From: Bacteroidales bacterium UBA6377
GTDB taxonomy: Bacteria; Bacteroidota; Bacteroidia; Bacteroidales; UBA932
Assembly: GCA_002438805.1 (NCBI GenBank)
Contig: DJQV01000007.1
Location: 1 to 37,563, forward strand
Length of the DNA: 37,563 nt
Direction: 5' to 3'
In this document: positions 30,051 through 37,563 of the stretch, in pieces
Layout of the letters: the number at the start of each line of letters is the position of its first letter
Position numbering within the stretch: position 1 is the first letter of the stretch
Notes under the pieces: generated by a model
Told to the model about the DNA's origin: nothing
The model's input: the letters and a program-made list of their open reading frames with translations, nothing else
The model's database searches: none
Position numbers and translations under genes: made by a program

Positions 30051-32114
30051 TTAGTATGTGAGTTTCATTGTGATTCTGAAATTTCTGCCCGGCATCGGGT
30101 AGTACCTCACTATCTCGTAGTTGTCGTCAGCGAGGTTCATCAGGTCCGCGCTGATGCGCAGTGCGGCGCCGCGGACAGTGAAGTTGTGTCCGGCAGAGAT
30201 GGACATGTCGAAGTAGGCCGGCATCTCGTTGGCGGGGATGTTCTGAGGGAGGCAGTATCGTTTCCCTACGGCGCTCATGGCCCAGGTACAGTCCAGCCAC
30301 GGGGTGAGGAGGCTGAGCGTCATGTTCCCGGCGTTGCGAGGGGTGTATTGTATCTGATGGCGGTAGATTTTTGATTCCCTGTCCGTGATGTCCACGGCAT
30401 ATCTGTATGACCAGTTTGCCCGGAGGTTGAGGCTGGTACGTCTGGTGATTGCTGCACTCAGGCTGACTGCGATGTCTGCGCCCGCCATCTGTACCCTGCC
30501 GAGGTTGCGCATCTTCCAGATGAACATGGTCGGGACGGCTATGATCTTGTCTTCTATGGAGTTATAGTAGATGTCGGCGGTGAGTTCGGCGTTTGTTCGA
30601 CGTCCGTGCCAGACCTTGGTGAGGCCGAGGTTGATCTGTCTTGCTTTCTCCGGTTTCAGCGAAGTGTTCCCGACACGGGAGTAGTAGAGGTCGTTGAGGG
30701 TCGGGGCTCGAAATCCGTCTTTGTAGCTGGCTCGGAGGCGCAGAGTCCCGGTGAGGGCTGTGGAAAAACTGATGGTCGGGGTGAGGCGGAAAAGGGGTGC
30801 TGCGGCCTGTCCTGATTCGGTCTTTTCCCGGACTGCCGTGGCCCCGATGGATGCCGTGATGGTGGTACGGCCGTCTTTCCATTGTCCCGAAAGGGCGCTG
30901 ACGGAAGAGAGCCTTGAGGGTTGCGGGCATTCGGGGATGGTGGCATGCAGGGTGTTGGTGAACAGGTCTTCTGCCAGGGTGAAGCGGAGTTTTTCGGAGA
31001 TCCTGTATTCGATGATGGTTGACGAACTGAGCCCGTGCTGGCGGTAGCGGTCGTCTTCAGGCTCCGGGAGATAGGAGGTGGCGTTGGTGTATCGGGTGCA
31101 GCTTCCGTTCCAGTTGAGGTTTTCTTGAATCCTCCATTTCCCGGACAGTCTGGCCGTGTAGTTGGCTGAGAGGCTGGCGTCCCGATTGCTGAGGCGCTCT
31201 GTGGGATCCTGGATATAATAGATGACGGAGCCGGGCAGTCCGCGGTCGGAGTTGTAGTATCTGCCTTTGATGTGCAGGTGGCCGTTCCGGCCTATTCTGC
31301 CGCGCAGGTTGACTTCTGTGTTGAGGGTCTTCACGTCGCCGCCGAGCCGCTTCTCTCTTGTCGTCTGGTTGCCGTTGACAAGGGTGAAGGGGTAGTCTCC
31401 GTCGGAACTGAGCCATGCTGCGGATGCGCCGGCGGACCAGCCCCGGCCGAGGTCTTTGTTGAATGAGAGGCTTGGATTCCAAGTGTTGAAGCTGGCGTAG
31501 CGGAGGCTGGCAGTGAAGGCATCATCTGCCTGCGTGGAGCGGAGGTTGAGTATGCCTGCGGCGCCCAGAAGCCTTGCGCTGCGGAAGATGTCGTCCGAGG
31601 CTCCGGTCTCCAGGGAGACTTCGGACAGGTTGTCCAGATTGATGCGTGAGATGTCCACCTGACCTGTCTGGGCGTCCTGGATGATGGTGCCGTCGTAGCT
31701 GACTGCCGTGTGCTGGGCACCGAGGTTGCGGACGGAGACGGTCTTGAGTCCGCCGATGCCGCCGTAGTCGCGCACGCTCACTCCGGCGAATGTGCGGAGG
31801 ATTCCTCCGAGGTCGGTGGCTGCGCTGCGCTCGATGGCTTCCTGTCCGATGGTCTGCAGAGGGGCTGTGCTTCTGGAGGCTCTGTCGCGCTCCGCGGTGA
31901 TGCGGGCGACTTCAAGGGTGTCGGCTTCAGGCCCGGTTCCGGCCAGTTTTGCGATTGTTGCTGCTGCCGTTTCCGCGTTTGTTGCTGCTTTCTCCGTGGC
32001 CGTTTCCGCGCATGGTATGGCATGGCAGCCCGGTGCAGCATCGGATGGCTGCCGGGTAAGGTCTGACGGTATGGCACAGAGCCACAGCGCAGACAGTATT
32101 GCTGCGATGTTCAT
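30051..32114 (-). CDS. btuB: TonB-dependent vitamin B12 outer-membrane receptor BtuB
   Basis: A 687-residue TonB-dependent receptor. After a signal peptide, the TonB-box area DTLEVARITAERD precedes the plug (ERSAATDLGGILRTFAGVSV, then RDYGGIGGLKTVSVRNLGAQ and TAVSYDGTIIQDAQTGQVDI) and the barrel (FRAPTLNDLYYSRVGNTSLK, PEKARQINLGL), ending NFRITMKLTY. It lacks the SusC-type N-terminal domain. It is first in the btuB-btuG-permease operon, directly under a cobalamin riboswitch, which makes B12 or other corrinoids the likely substrate. Its alanine- and threonine-rich segment between the signal peptide and TonB box (about residues 30-60) is longer than usual. Confidence 0.92.
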   Translation of the reverse strand: MNIAAILSALWLCAIPSDLTRQPSDAAPGCHAIPCAETATEKAATNAETAAATIAKLAGTGPEADTLEVARITAERDRASRSTAPLQTIGQEAIERSAATDLGGILRTFAGVSVRDYGGIGGLKTVSVRNLGAQHTAVSYDGTIIQDAQTGQVDISRINLDNLSEVSLETGASDDIFRSARLLGAAGILNLRSTQADDAFTASLRYASFNTWNPSLSFNKDLGRGWSAGASAAWLSSDGDYPFTLVNGNQTTREKRLGGDVKTLNTEVNLRGRIGRNGHLHIKGRYYNSDRGLPGSVIYYIQDPTERLSNRDASLSANYTARLSGKWRIQENLNWNGSCTRYTNATSYLPEPEDDRYRQHGLSSSTIIEYRISEKLRFTLAEDLFTNTLHATIPECPQPSRLSSVSALSGQWKDGRTTITASIGATAVREKTESGQAAAPLFRLTPTISFSTALTGTLRLRASYKDGFRAPTLNDLYYSRVGNTSLKPEKARQINLGLTKVWHGRRTNAELTADIYYNSIEDKIIAVPTMFIWKMRNLGRVQMAGADIAVSLSAAITRRTSLNLRANWSYRYAVDITDRESKIYRHQIQYTPRNAGNMTLSLLTPWLDCTWAMSAVGKRYCLPQNIPANEMPAYFDMSISAGHNFTVRGAALRISADLMNLADDNYEIVRYYPMPGRNFRITMKLTY

Positions 32115-32169
32115 CTATAGTTTCGCTCAAATGGCGGCTTGCCCCCGAGCCCCCGGATTTGACTTGATT

Positions 32170-32379
32170 GCGGCAGGTCTTCTGGCTTATCCCCGACCGC
32201 GGGCCTTCTCACCTCATTGAGTGTCTGCTCTTTGACGGCAATGGCATGTTCCGTGGCCGTTATGGGATCTACAGCTGCGGGCACAGCGCCGGCCTTTGAC
32301 CGGCTTCCCTCTTGGAGAAACTGCACAGTCCCATGAGTTCAGCTCTCCGGGCCCGTGGCAACTCCTGAAACCAGGCCGC
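32170..32379 (-). promoter_or_regulatory. Cobalamin riboswitch
   Basis: Minus-strand RNA of about 210 bases with the hallmark core GGGAAGCCGGTCAAAGGCCG followed by GCGCTGTGCCCGCAGCTGTA (about 32268-32311) and the B12 box AAGCCAGAAGACCTGCC (about 32172-32188). The closing P1 helix is formed by GCGG at the 5' end (about 32376-32379) and CCGC at the 3' end (32170-32173). It lies 55 bases upstream of btuB and should repress the operon when cobalamin is plentiful. Between aptamer and start codon is a G/C-rich stretch that could sequester the ribosome-binding site. Confidence 0.95.
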
Positions 32380-32411
32380 TTTCACGATCCCGGTTTACCG
32401 CAATCCGGACG

Positions 32412-32419
32412 CAAAGATA
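32412..32419 (-). promoter_or_regulatory. -7 element for the riboswitch transcript
   Basis: TATCTTTG on the minus strand at 32412-32419, about 33 bases upstream of the aptamer. A clear -33 element is not seen. Confidence 0.55.
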
Positions 32420-32423
32420 ATGA

Positions 32424-33014
32424 TTTTATGTATTATGAACGTCGGGCATTTTGGCCGGCCTTGTGACTGTGGTTTGGGTGGGTGCTGGAGGGTTATTGGG
32501 GGGCGGGGGTGTGGTGTGTGGTGTGTTGTGCTGTGGGTTGTGTTGTGTTGTGGGGGGGGCGTGACGCGTAATTGCTTGATTATGTGCTATATGGATGTAT
32601 GTGTGGTCTCAGGTTTTAGACCACACTGAATAGTAACATGCTAATTTGTAGGTATTTGCTCGTCACGGCTACCTCCCACACCACCACCACAACCCCCACC
32701 CCATTTCCCCACCAGAGTTTTTTCTGGATTTTGAGAAAGACAGTAGAACTATCTGACCGAAAAGAGCCAAGGAAAACTATGGCGAAAAGGCAAGTAAAAG
32801 AAACATAAATCAAAACAACTTCTGATAGTCCTGTGATAGATACTAAGTAATCGTAAAAAACAGTCATGTGCCACCGGCACACTCCTTCTTCAAAAAGTAA
32901 TCTATCCTCAAAAATCTTTGCCAAATCTGCGGCAACTTTTTTTGCCGCTTACTATGAGCTTATTTGGAGTTCTCGGGACAAATGTTTACCTTTCTGGAAC
33001 TTAATTCATAGACT
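32424..33014. other. Gene-poor region with G/T-rich tract, C/A-rich tract and hairpins
   Basis: About 590 bases without a credible gene. A strongly G/T-rich stretch at 32474-32562 contains runs of six, five and eight G; a C/A-rich stretch lies at 32668-32712. The inverted repeat CGTGACG/CGTCACG (about 32559-32565 and 32661-32667) brackets the segment between them. Inside it, GTGTGGTCT (32601-32609) and AGACCACAC (32618-32626) form a 9-base hairpin. A minus-strand frame at 32616-32924 (102 residues) is low-complexity through the C/A tract and is probably not a gene. Confidence 0.6.
32929..32948. repeat. Short hairpin before the RAYT gene
   Basis: GCGGCAA (32929-32935), six-base C-plus-T loop, TTGCCGC (32942-32948). 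It lies 66 bases upstream of the transposase-like gene; a similar TGCCA/TGGCA hairpin lies just after that gene at 33927-33941. Confidence 0.5.
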
Positions 33015-33920
33015 ATGGGCTTCAATATCAGCGGGGCGGCGGGCGTCAAGACCGTCTGGCACGTCTATCAGAGAGCGCACAAAGGTTTTGTCGTTTTCTA
33101 CACCATGCGGGACTGCCTGGTTTTTTTCAGCATTTTCTCAGTCATCGCGGAGAGGCACAAAATAAAAGTGCTTGGCTTATGCTTGATGTATAATCATATA
33201 CATATACTGGCCGAGTTTGACGGGAGAGTTGCGGTTTCTTCATTCATGCATGATCTGATGACATCGTTCGTAAACACTTATAATAAGAGATATGGCCTGT
33301 CCGGGATACTTTTTGACAAACATGGTTGTGCCGTGAAATCAGGATCCAAGAGAATAAGGACGGCTCTTGCGTACCTGTACAACAATCCCGTTGAAGATCG
33401 CCTCTGCGAGCGTGCTGAGCAATGGCGTTGGAATTTCCTTTCCTATTCGAGTACGCGCTTTCCTTTTTCGAAGCCGTTCGCTTTGAGGAATTGTCCGAAA
33501 AGACTCCGCTCTGCGGCAGAACAGGTGAACGCCCTCAGAAGGTCTGGAACTCCTGTGGGCTATCAGGTATTGGACAGGCTTTTCATGAAGCTTGATTTCC
33601 AAGAAAAAATGCAGCTTGTGGATCATATCATCAGCTCTTATTCCATAATAGAGTTCAAGGGTGCCGCAGCGTATTATGGAAACGTGCAAAACATGCTGAC
33701 TGCATTCGCTTCAAATACAGGGAGCGAGTATGATATTGCTGAAAAACTTGATGGCAGGCCTGGTGCGGAATTCAAGAAAATGATCCGGTACATTGCCGGC
33801 GATAAGCTGTCTTCCGGCATCCTTGCCATGACGGAAGATGAAAGAAGAATTCAATTGGAAGAACTGGTCACTGTGTGTGGAGTCAAACGTGCCAACGCGA
33901 AGAAAATTTTGCATCTTTGA
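33015..33920 (+). CDS. RAYT-type HUH transposase (REP-associated tyrosine transposase family)
   Basis: A 301-residue protein. The N-terminal 130 residues match the Y1/HUH transposase domain of RAYTs: VWHVYQRAHKGFVVFYTMRD, LCLMYNHIHILAE (the HUH pair is His61 and His63), LMTSFVNTYNKRYGLSGILF and LAYLYNNPV, whose Tyr120 is the candidate nucleophile. The C-terminal half (WRWNFLSYSS onward, ending VTVCGVKRANAKKILHL) is a helical extension of unknown role. RAYTs nick single-stranded hairpin (REP) DNA and are domesticated single-copy genes more often than mobile elements. The preceding hairpin-rich G/T region may hold its substrate. ORF length is above the usual short RAYT (about 150-220 residues). 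Confidence 0.85.
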   Translation: MGFNISGAAGVKTVWHVYQRAHKGFVVFYTMRDCLVFFSIFSVIAERHKIKVLGLCLMYNHIHILAEFDGRVAVSSFMHDLMTSFVNTYNKRYGLSGILFDKHGCAVKSGSKRIRTALAYLYNNPVEDRLCERAEQWRWNFLSYSSTRFPFSKPFALRNCPKRLRSAAEQVNALRRSGTPVGYQVLDRLFMKLDFQEKMQLVDHIISSYSIIEFKGAAAYYGNVQNMLTAFASNTGSEYDIAEKLDGRPGAEFKKMIRYIAGDKLSSGILAMTEDERRIQLEELVTVCGVKRANAKKILHL

Positions 33921-33926
33921 TGTTAC

Positions 33927-33962
33927 TGCCACTTTTTGGCAATGGGCCACACTATTTTTGCA
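33927..33962 (+). promoter_or_regulatory. Promoter module with TGCC-N7-GGCA repeat before the clpP-AAA operon
   Basis: TGCCACTTTTTGGCA (33927-33941), 11 bases, then TATTTTTGCA (33953-33962). TATTTTTG is a perfect TAnnTTTG -7 element, 28 bases before the clpP ATG at 33989. The upstream inverted repeat and all spacing equal those before the WYL-exonuclease operon at 7079-7114. Confidence 0.65.
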
Positions 33963-33988
33963 TCGTGAAAATAAGAAGCATTGCGTTT

Positions 33989-34642
33989 ATGAATGATTTT
34001 GAGAAATTCGCGGTTCGCGGCAGAGGTCTCAGCCCGGCAGGTCTGGACACCTATCGTAGAGTGACCGACTCTATGATCAATCCCTGCATTATCGAGGAGA
34101 AGCAGTTGAATGTGGCACAGATGGATGTGTTTTCCCGTCTGATGATGGACAGGATCATATTCCTGGGATGCCCGATCGACGATACTGTGGCCAATATCAT
34201 CCAGGCCCAACTTCTCTATCTCTCTTCTGTGGACAGCAAATCGGACATCTTCATCTATATCAACACCCCTGGAGGGCAGGTCAGTTCCGGTCTGGGGATA
34301 TATGACACGATGCAGATGGTGTCTCCGGACATCGCCACTGTCTGCACCGGCACCGCCGCTTCCATGGGAGCCGTGCTTCTGTGCGGGGGCGCAAAAGGCA
34401 AAAGGGCGATACTGCCCCACTCCCGGGTGCTCATCCACCAGCCTCACGGCGGCATTCAGGGGCAGGCGAGCGACATCCTCATAGCTGCCAGGGAGATAGA
34501 GATGTTCAGATCGGAACTATGCTCGATCATCTCAAAGCACAGCGGGCAGCCGTCGGAGAAGGTCATGTCTGACATGGACAGGGATTTCTGGATGTCGTCC
34601 CGCGAATCAGTGGAATATGGAATAGTTGACAAAGTTTTATAG
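33989..34642 (+). CDS. clpP: ClpP-family serine protease, paired with a non-ClpX AAA+ ATPase
   Basis: A 217-residue ClpP. The Ser-His-Asp triad is Ser125 in GTAASMGAV, His150 in RVLIHQPHGG and Asp199 in MDRDFWMSS. The Bacteroidetes-specific opening is retained: PCIIEEKQLNVAQMDVFSRL, then MMDRIIFLGCPIDD, AQLLYLSS and IYINTPGGQVSSGLGIYDTM. The long N-terminal leader (MNDFEKFAVRGRG) is like that of housekeeping Bacteroidetes ClpP, but residues in the first 35 differ strongly. The start at 33989 gives this opening; the longer upstream frame overlaps the transposase gene. The usual clpX does not follow. Instead an AAA+ ATPase gene begins three bases after the stop, so this may be a second ClpP with a dedicated unfoldase. 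Confidence 0.93.
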   Translation: MNDFEKFAVRGRGLSPAGLDTYRRVTDSMINPCIIEEKQLNVAQMDVFSRLMMDRIIFLGCPIDDTVANIIQAQLLYLSSVDSKSDIFIYINTPGGQVSSGLGIYDTMQMVSPDIATVCTGTAASMGAVLLCGGAKGKRAILPHSRVLIHQPHGGIQGQASDILIAAREIEMFRSELCSIISKHSGQPSEKVMSDMDRDFWMSSRESVEYGIVDKVL

Positions 34643-34645
34643 ATT

Positions 34646-36733
34646 ATGGCACGTACTATCATTCAGCTTATCAAAGCCTGCGCGCAGCGTCTTCGCGGCA
34701 GTAAACTCTCCCGTCTGGGCGGAAAGGAAATCTCTGAGGATCTCGACAAGCTTGTGTCCCGGCTCGCTCTCAAGGGAAGGGATGAGGCGGTTGTTTTCAT
34801 CGCCGTGTTTGAGAACAGCTGCATGGGCAGGTCGGCCGATCTTGACGACATGGCAAGGTATTTCGACTGCACCGTCCTTGACATGATGGAGTATACCCCG
34901 GCTCTGCGTTCCCTTATGCAGAGGGGCCTCATCGCGCTGTGGGACACGGGCGAGTGCAATATCGTCAGCCAGAACTTCACAGTCCCGTCACCCGTGATGA
35001 ACAGCATTCTTGACAACCGAATGCCTTCTTATGAAAAGAGTGAAGATGTCAAGGGGTTCGACCGTTACGATTTCTGCAAGCTTGTGGACAATGCAATCCA
35101 GAATAAAAACGTCTCCGCGCTTGCCCTGATGCAGCTGGTCGCAGACATGGAGAACACGAATGCCGGGATGGAATTTGTCCGCAATTCGCAGGCTGTGATT
35201 CCGGACATACGGGACAGGGCTTTTTTCTATGAAGTCTGCTATGACTTCTATAACGGGGCGCGCCGCAACCAGAAGACAGATGTGGATTCTACTCTCGAGG
35301 ATATGTATGCCTCGTTCGGGGAACGCATCTCCGAGAGGAAGAAACTTGTCGATGGAACCAGCCCGTTGATCACCCGCGGTCTTGTGGAGATGAATCTTGA
35401 AAATACCGAGGCCACCCTCTCCGATGAGGGGCGCAAGCTGTTGCTGGAAGATGATTTCGGCTCTTTCGGGGAGAAGCTTGAGAGCGCGGACCGGTACGCA
35501 TTCATCAATATGGTCTGGAGGAGGCTGCATGATGAGAGCGTATATGATTCCGCCGAAATGGCGTCCACACGCAGGCTGTCCATTCAGGTCTTTATGATGG
35601 AAGGCGGTAACATGCATCTTTCATGTGTGGCAAAACTGAGAGACGTCATCAAAGAGGAAACGGACAGAGCCGTTTTCTACTTCGCCTGCAAGGAGCCTTC
35701 GGAAGGTATTGAACTTTCAAGAGAGCTCAGGACGCTTTTCCCTGAAAGAGACCGGCTTGCGGAGGCGAAAAAATACCGGGATGAGAAAAGTGTCCTCCAG
35801 AAACTCGGTCTTGTGGAAGTGCGCAGCGAGAGCAGTTTTTTCGGAGAGCAGACGATGCTGTGCCTGACGGACAAGGGCAAGGAACTCTTTTTCGAGGAGG
35901 ATGCCGAACTGTTCATCGAGCAGGTGTCGTCCAAGGACATGATCCGTCCGTCCGGCATCGTTGCCAAACACCTGTTCTTTGCAGACGGCGAGCAGCGCCA
36001 GCTCTCGATGGTCGCAGAGTCTCTCAAGGAGGAGAATTACAAGTCGCTGACGGCGCGTCTTGAAGCCAAGGGTCTCTCCAAAGGTTTGGCCGTCCTGCTT
36101 TACGGAGCTCCTGGCACCGGAAAGACTGAGTCCGTGATGCAGTGGGCGCGGGAGACGGGCAGGGACATCGTGCATGTGGATCTGAGCGCGTCCAAGAGCA
36201 TGTGGTACGGGGAGAGCGAGAAGATCGTCAAGGGCATATTCACCCGCTACCGCAATCTCTGCAAGCGCAGCACCCTCAAGCCGATACTTCTATTCAACGA
36301 GGCCGACGGCCTCTTCTCCAGACGCAAGGACATCAGTGCCGGGGCGGCTGTTGACCAGACGGAGAACACGATCCAGAACATCCTCCTCGAAGAGATGGAG
36401 AAGCTGGACGGCATCCTCGTGGCCACGACAAATCTTGAGAGTAACCTTGATGCCGCATTCGAGCGCCGTTTCCTTTTCAAGATAAAACTGGGCAAACCGG
36501 GACTTGAGGCCAAGAGGAACATCTGGCGGGACAAGATGCCGTCCCTGTCAGCCGAGCAGGCCGGCTGCCTCGCTTCGGCATACGACTTCAGCGGTGGCGA
36601 AATCGACAATATCGTCCGCAAGGCCACTTTGCAGGAAGTGCTTGACGGCACTGCTCCTGATTTCGTCTCATTGGAACGTCTCTGCTCCGAAGAAAGGATT
36701 GGCCGCTCGGGCAGGGGCAGGGTCGGGTTCTGA
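34646..36733 (+). CDS. AAA+ ATPase with long helical/winged-helix N-terminal region
   Basis: A 695-residue ATPase. About 440 N-terminal residues contain several winged-helix-like pieces (e.g. LVEMNLENTEATLSDEGRKL and LVEVRSESSF with LTDKGKELFFEED) and no recognised peptidase. The C-terminal AAA module (about 450-680) has Walker A GAPGTGKT (487-494), Walker B ILLFNEAD (547-554; Asn551 replaces the first acidic residue, Glu552 is kept), sensor VATTNLE, and arginine-finger area AFERRF. It resembles classical AAA proteins (SpoVK/FtsH/proteasomal style), not ClpX or ClpA, and lacks the ClpX zinc finger. No internal IGF loop is evident, but the protein ends in GRGRVGF. It is cotranscribed with clpP at a 3-base gap, suggesting they act together as unfoldase and protease. 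Confidence 0.88.
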   Translation: MARTIIQLIKACAQRLRGSKLSRLGGKEISEDLDKLVSRLALKGRDEAVVFIAVFENSCMGRSADLDDMARYFDCTVLDMMEYTPALRSLMQRGLIALWDTGECNIVSQNFTVPSPVMNSILDNRMPSYEKSEDVKGFDRYDFCKLVDNAIQNKNVSALALMQLVADMENTNAGMEFVRNSQAVIPDIRDRAFFYEVCYDFYNGARRNQKTDVDSTLEDMYASFGERISERKKLVDGTSPLITRGLVEMNLENTEATLSDEGRKLLLEDDFGSFGEKLESADRYAFINMVWRRLHDESVYDSAEMASTRRLSIQVFMMEGGNMHLSCVAKLRDVIKEETDRAVFYFACKEPSEGIELSRELRTLFPERDRLAEAKKYRDEKSVLQKLGLVEVRSESSFFGEQTMLCLTDKGKELFFEEDAELFIEQVSSKDMIRPSGIVAKHLFFADGEQRQLSMVAESLKEENYKSLTARLEAKGLSKGLAVLLYGAPGTGKTESVMQWARETGRDIVHVDLSASKSMWYGESEKIVKGIFTRYRNLCKRSTLKPILLFNEADGLFSRRKDISAGAAVDQTENTIQNILLEEMEKLDGILVATTNLESNLDAAFERRFLFKIKLGKPGLEAKRNIWRDKMPSLSAEQAGCLASAYDFSGGEIDNIVRKATLQEVLDGTAPDFVSLERLCSEERIGRSGRGRVGF

Positions 36734-36814
36734 CAGTCTGTCTGTTAGCCGCCCCCATGGTTTATAGTCGTTCTATTGAAAAGTTACAAAACCGTCAAAT
36801 GACCCGATGTGAAC

Positions 36815-36844
36815 TTGATTCGGAGGGGGGAGTTAATATATTCG
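36815..36844 (+). promoter_or_regulatory. Promoter upstream of the DUF262-protein gene
   Basis: TTG (36815-36817), 19 bases, TATATTCG (36837-36844, one mismatch to TAnnTTTG), 20 bases before the ATG at 36865. The spacing is right but the -7 is imperfect. Confidence 0.4.
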
Positions 36845-36864
36845 CAAAAATCATTCTAGTGCAT

Positions 36865-37551
36865 ATGGAACCTGTTTATATCAACAATCGACTCAAAGAG
36901 TGGATTCAAAGAGAATTTCCGAAGTCCTTTGAGGAGAAGTATTCTAATTGGTGGGGCCGTGGAAGTAATTGGTGGTCTCGCTGCTTGGTCTTAAAGAGTT
37001 CGCTTACATACAAGCAAGATCAATCAGTACAGGTACGTTATGTCTTGCAATATGACCATCCGGAAAATGATACTTGGCCTGCTTATATCGAACTGCGAAT
37101 ATTGAGACCTTCATCTGTCGCTGAGGATGATTTTAGCGATTTGGCTGCGTTTCTTATGGAACAGTTCCCAGATGACGCAGAGTATCTTTGGATAACAGAG
37201 CAGCCGTTATATGTGGCATGTCGTAACAGGTCTCAAATCTGCGGATGGACAGATGTCAAGAGATTGTTTTCTCAAATGCAAGAACGCTTTAATCCGGAAA
37301 TTCAAAAGTATTTCAAAAATGAGCAAGAAAGAAGTGAACTGGAAAAGGTGGAAGTTCCATTCCATGACACTGATCAAGAAGTGGAACTCTATACATTGAC
37401 GCTTTTGCAACTGCTGAATCTTAATTTGAAGATTCCTGATTATCAACGTATTTATTGTTGGGACGAAAAGACGATTCGAGTACTTTGGGAAGATATCAAG
37501 AATCTTAACAAAGAGGAGAAATACCGCTTAGGTACAATTATCCTTAGATAA
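36865..37551 (+). CDS. DUF262-family protein, interrupted near the window end
   Basis: A 228-residue frame. Residues 1-160 are an unrecognised domain with a Trp-rich NWWGRGSNWWSR stretch, hydrophobic beta segments and SQICGWTDVKRLFSQMQERF. Residues about 180-228 are the start of a DUF262/GmrS-type nucleotide-hydrolase domain: LLNLNLKIPDYQRIYCWDEK, TIRVLWEDIKNL and YRLGTIIL. The domain's catalytic DGQQR lies beyond, but the frame stops at 37549-37551 right after LGTIIL. Dropping one base there would read on in frame as LGTIILDNAKS, which fits the family, so this is probably a frameshift or sequence error, or a true truncation. The gene is AT-rich compared with its neighbours. DUF262 proteins include the restriction-type GmrSD. 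The start at 36865 is preferred from the promoter. Confidence 0.7.
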   Translation: MEPVYINNRLKEWIQREFPKSFEEKYSNWWGRGSNWWSRCLVLKSSLTYKQDQSVQVRYVLQYDHPENDTWPAYIELRILRPSSVAEDDFSDLAAFLMEQFPDDAEYLWITEQPLYVACRNRSQICGWTDVKRLFSQMQERFNPEIQKYFKNEQERSELEKVEVPFHDTDQEVELYTLTLLQLLNLNLKIPDYQRIYCWDEKTIRVLWEDIKNLNKEEKYRLGTIILR

Positions 37552-37563
37552 TGCCAAAAGTAG

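Noticed and set aside
32474..32712. Possible CRISPR array in the G/T-rich and C/A-rich tracts
   Set aside because: No regularly spaced repeat units or spacers; only low-complexity runs.
32616..32924. 102-codon minus frame upstream of the RAYT gene
   Set aside because: Passes through the C/A-rich tract giving GVGVVVVVW-type low complexity; no start signal or family.

Overview
This window is a piece of a Bacteroidales-type genome, about 50% GC, with some clearly AT-richer islands. The assignment rests on four things: SusC/SusD/SusE-like outer-membrane proteins, a one-polypeptide hybrid two-component regulator, a BtuB-BtuG vitamin B12 locus, and promoters of the Bacteroidetes form (TAnnTTTG at -7, with TTTG or TTG about 19 bases upstream). 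I would not name a genus from sequence alone.

Layout. 1-2.7 kb: a leftward operon of a thioesterase, MsrA and a PriA-like protein that has lost the visible ATPase and zinc motifs. 2.9-4.1 kb: a PIN toxin/AbrB-type antitoxin pair and a peroxiredoxin remnant. 4.1-8.5 kb: an RtcB RNA ligase divergent from a WYL regulator, a broken AAA-ATPase/nuclease gene, then a second WYL regulator with a DnaQ-like exonuclease. 8.6-23.4 kb: a polysaccharide utilization locus for beta-1,4-galactan (pectic or arabinogalactan side chains). It holds a lipoprotein hydrolase, a hybrid two-component regulator, a GH2 beta-galactosidase and a GH53 endogalactanase on one side, and a leftward GH53-SusC-SusD-SusE operon on the other. 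The two arms converge on a perfect bidirectional terminator. 23.5-26 kb: a surface lipoprotein with a fimbrillin-like front and BspA-like repeats, preceded by a 43-residue ORF. 26.3-27.1 kb: a GNAT protein with a small upstream partner, possibly toxin-antitoxin. 27.4 kb: tRNA-Ala(GGC). 27.5-32.4 kb: a HAD phosphatase and, convergent with it, a cobalamin riboswitch followed by btuB, btuG and an N-terminally short FecCD permease. 32.4-37.6 kb: a G/T-rich and hairpin-rich stretch, a RAYT-type HUH transposase, a ClpP paired with an unusual AAA+ ATPase, and the front of a DUF262 protein cut by a stop at the window edge.

How the parts work together. In the galactan locus the surface GH53 lipoprotein should cut galactan, SusD/SusC capture and import oligosaccharides, and the second GH53 and GH2 finish degradation. 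The hybrid regulator senses the products. In the B12 locus the riboswitch controls surface capture (BtuG), outer-membrane import (BtuB) and a permease.

The most unusual observations are these: the ClpP-AAA+ operon, whose ATPase ends in a Val-Gly-Phe that resembles ClpP-docking loops; a 36-base promoter module shared, with identical spacing, by that operon and the second WYL operon; the ATPase-dead-looking PriA; the RtcB/WYL divergent pair around a perfect palindrome; and the shortened permease welded to btuG. All functional statements come from reading motifs; no database search was run.
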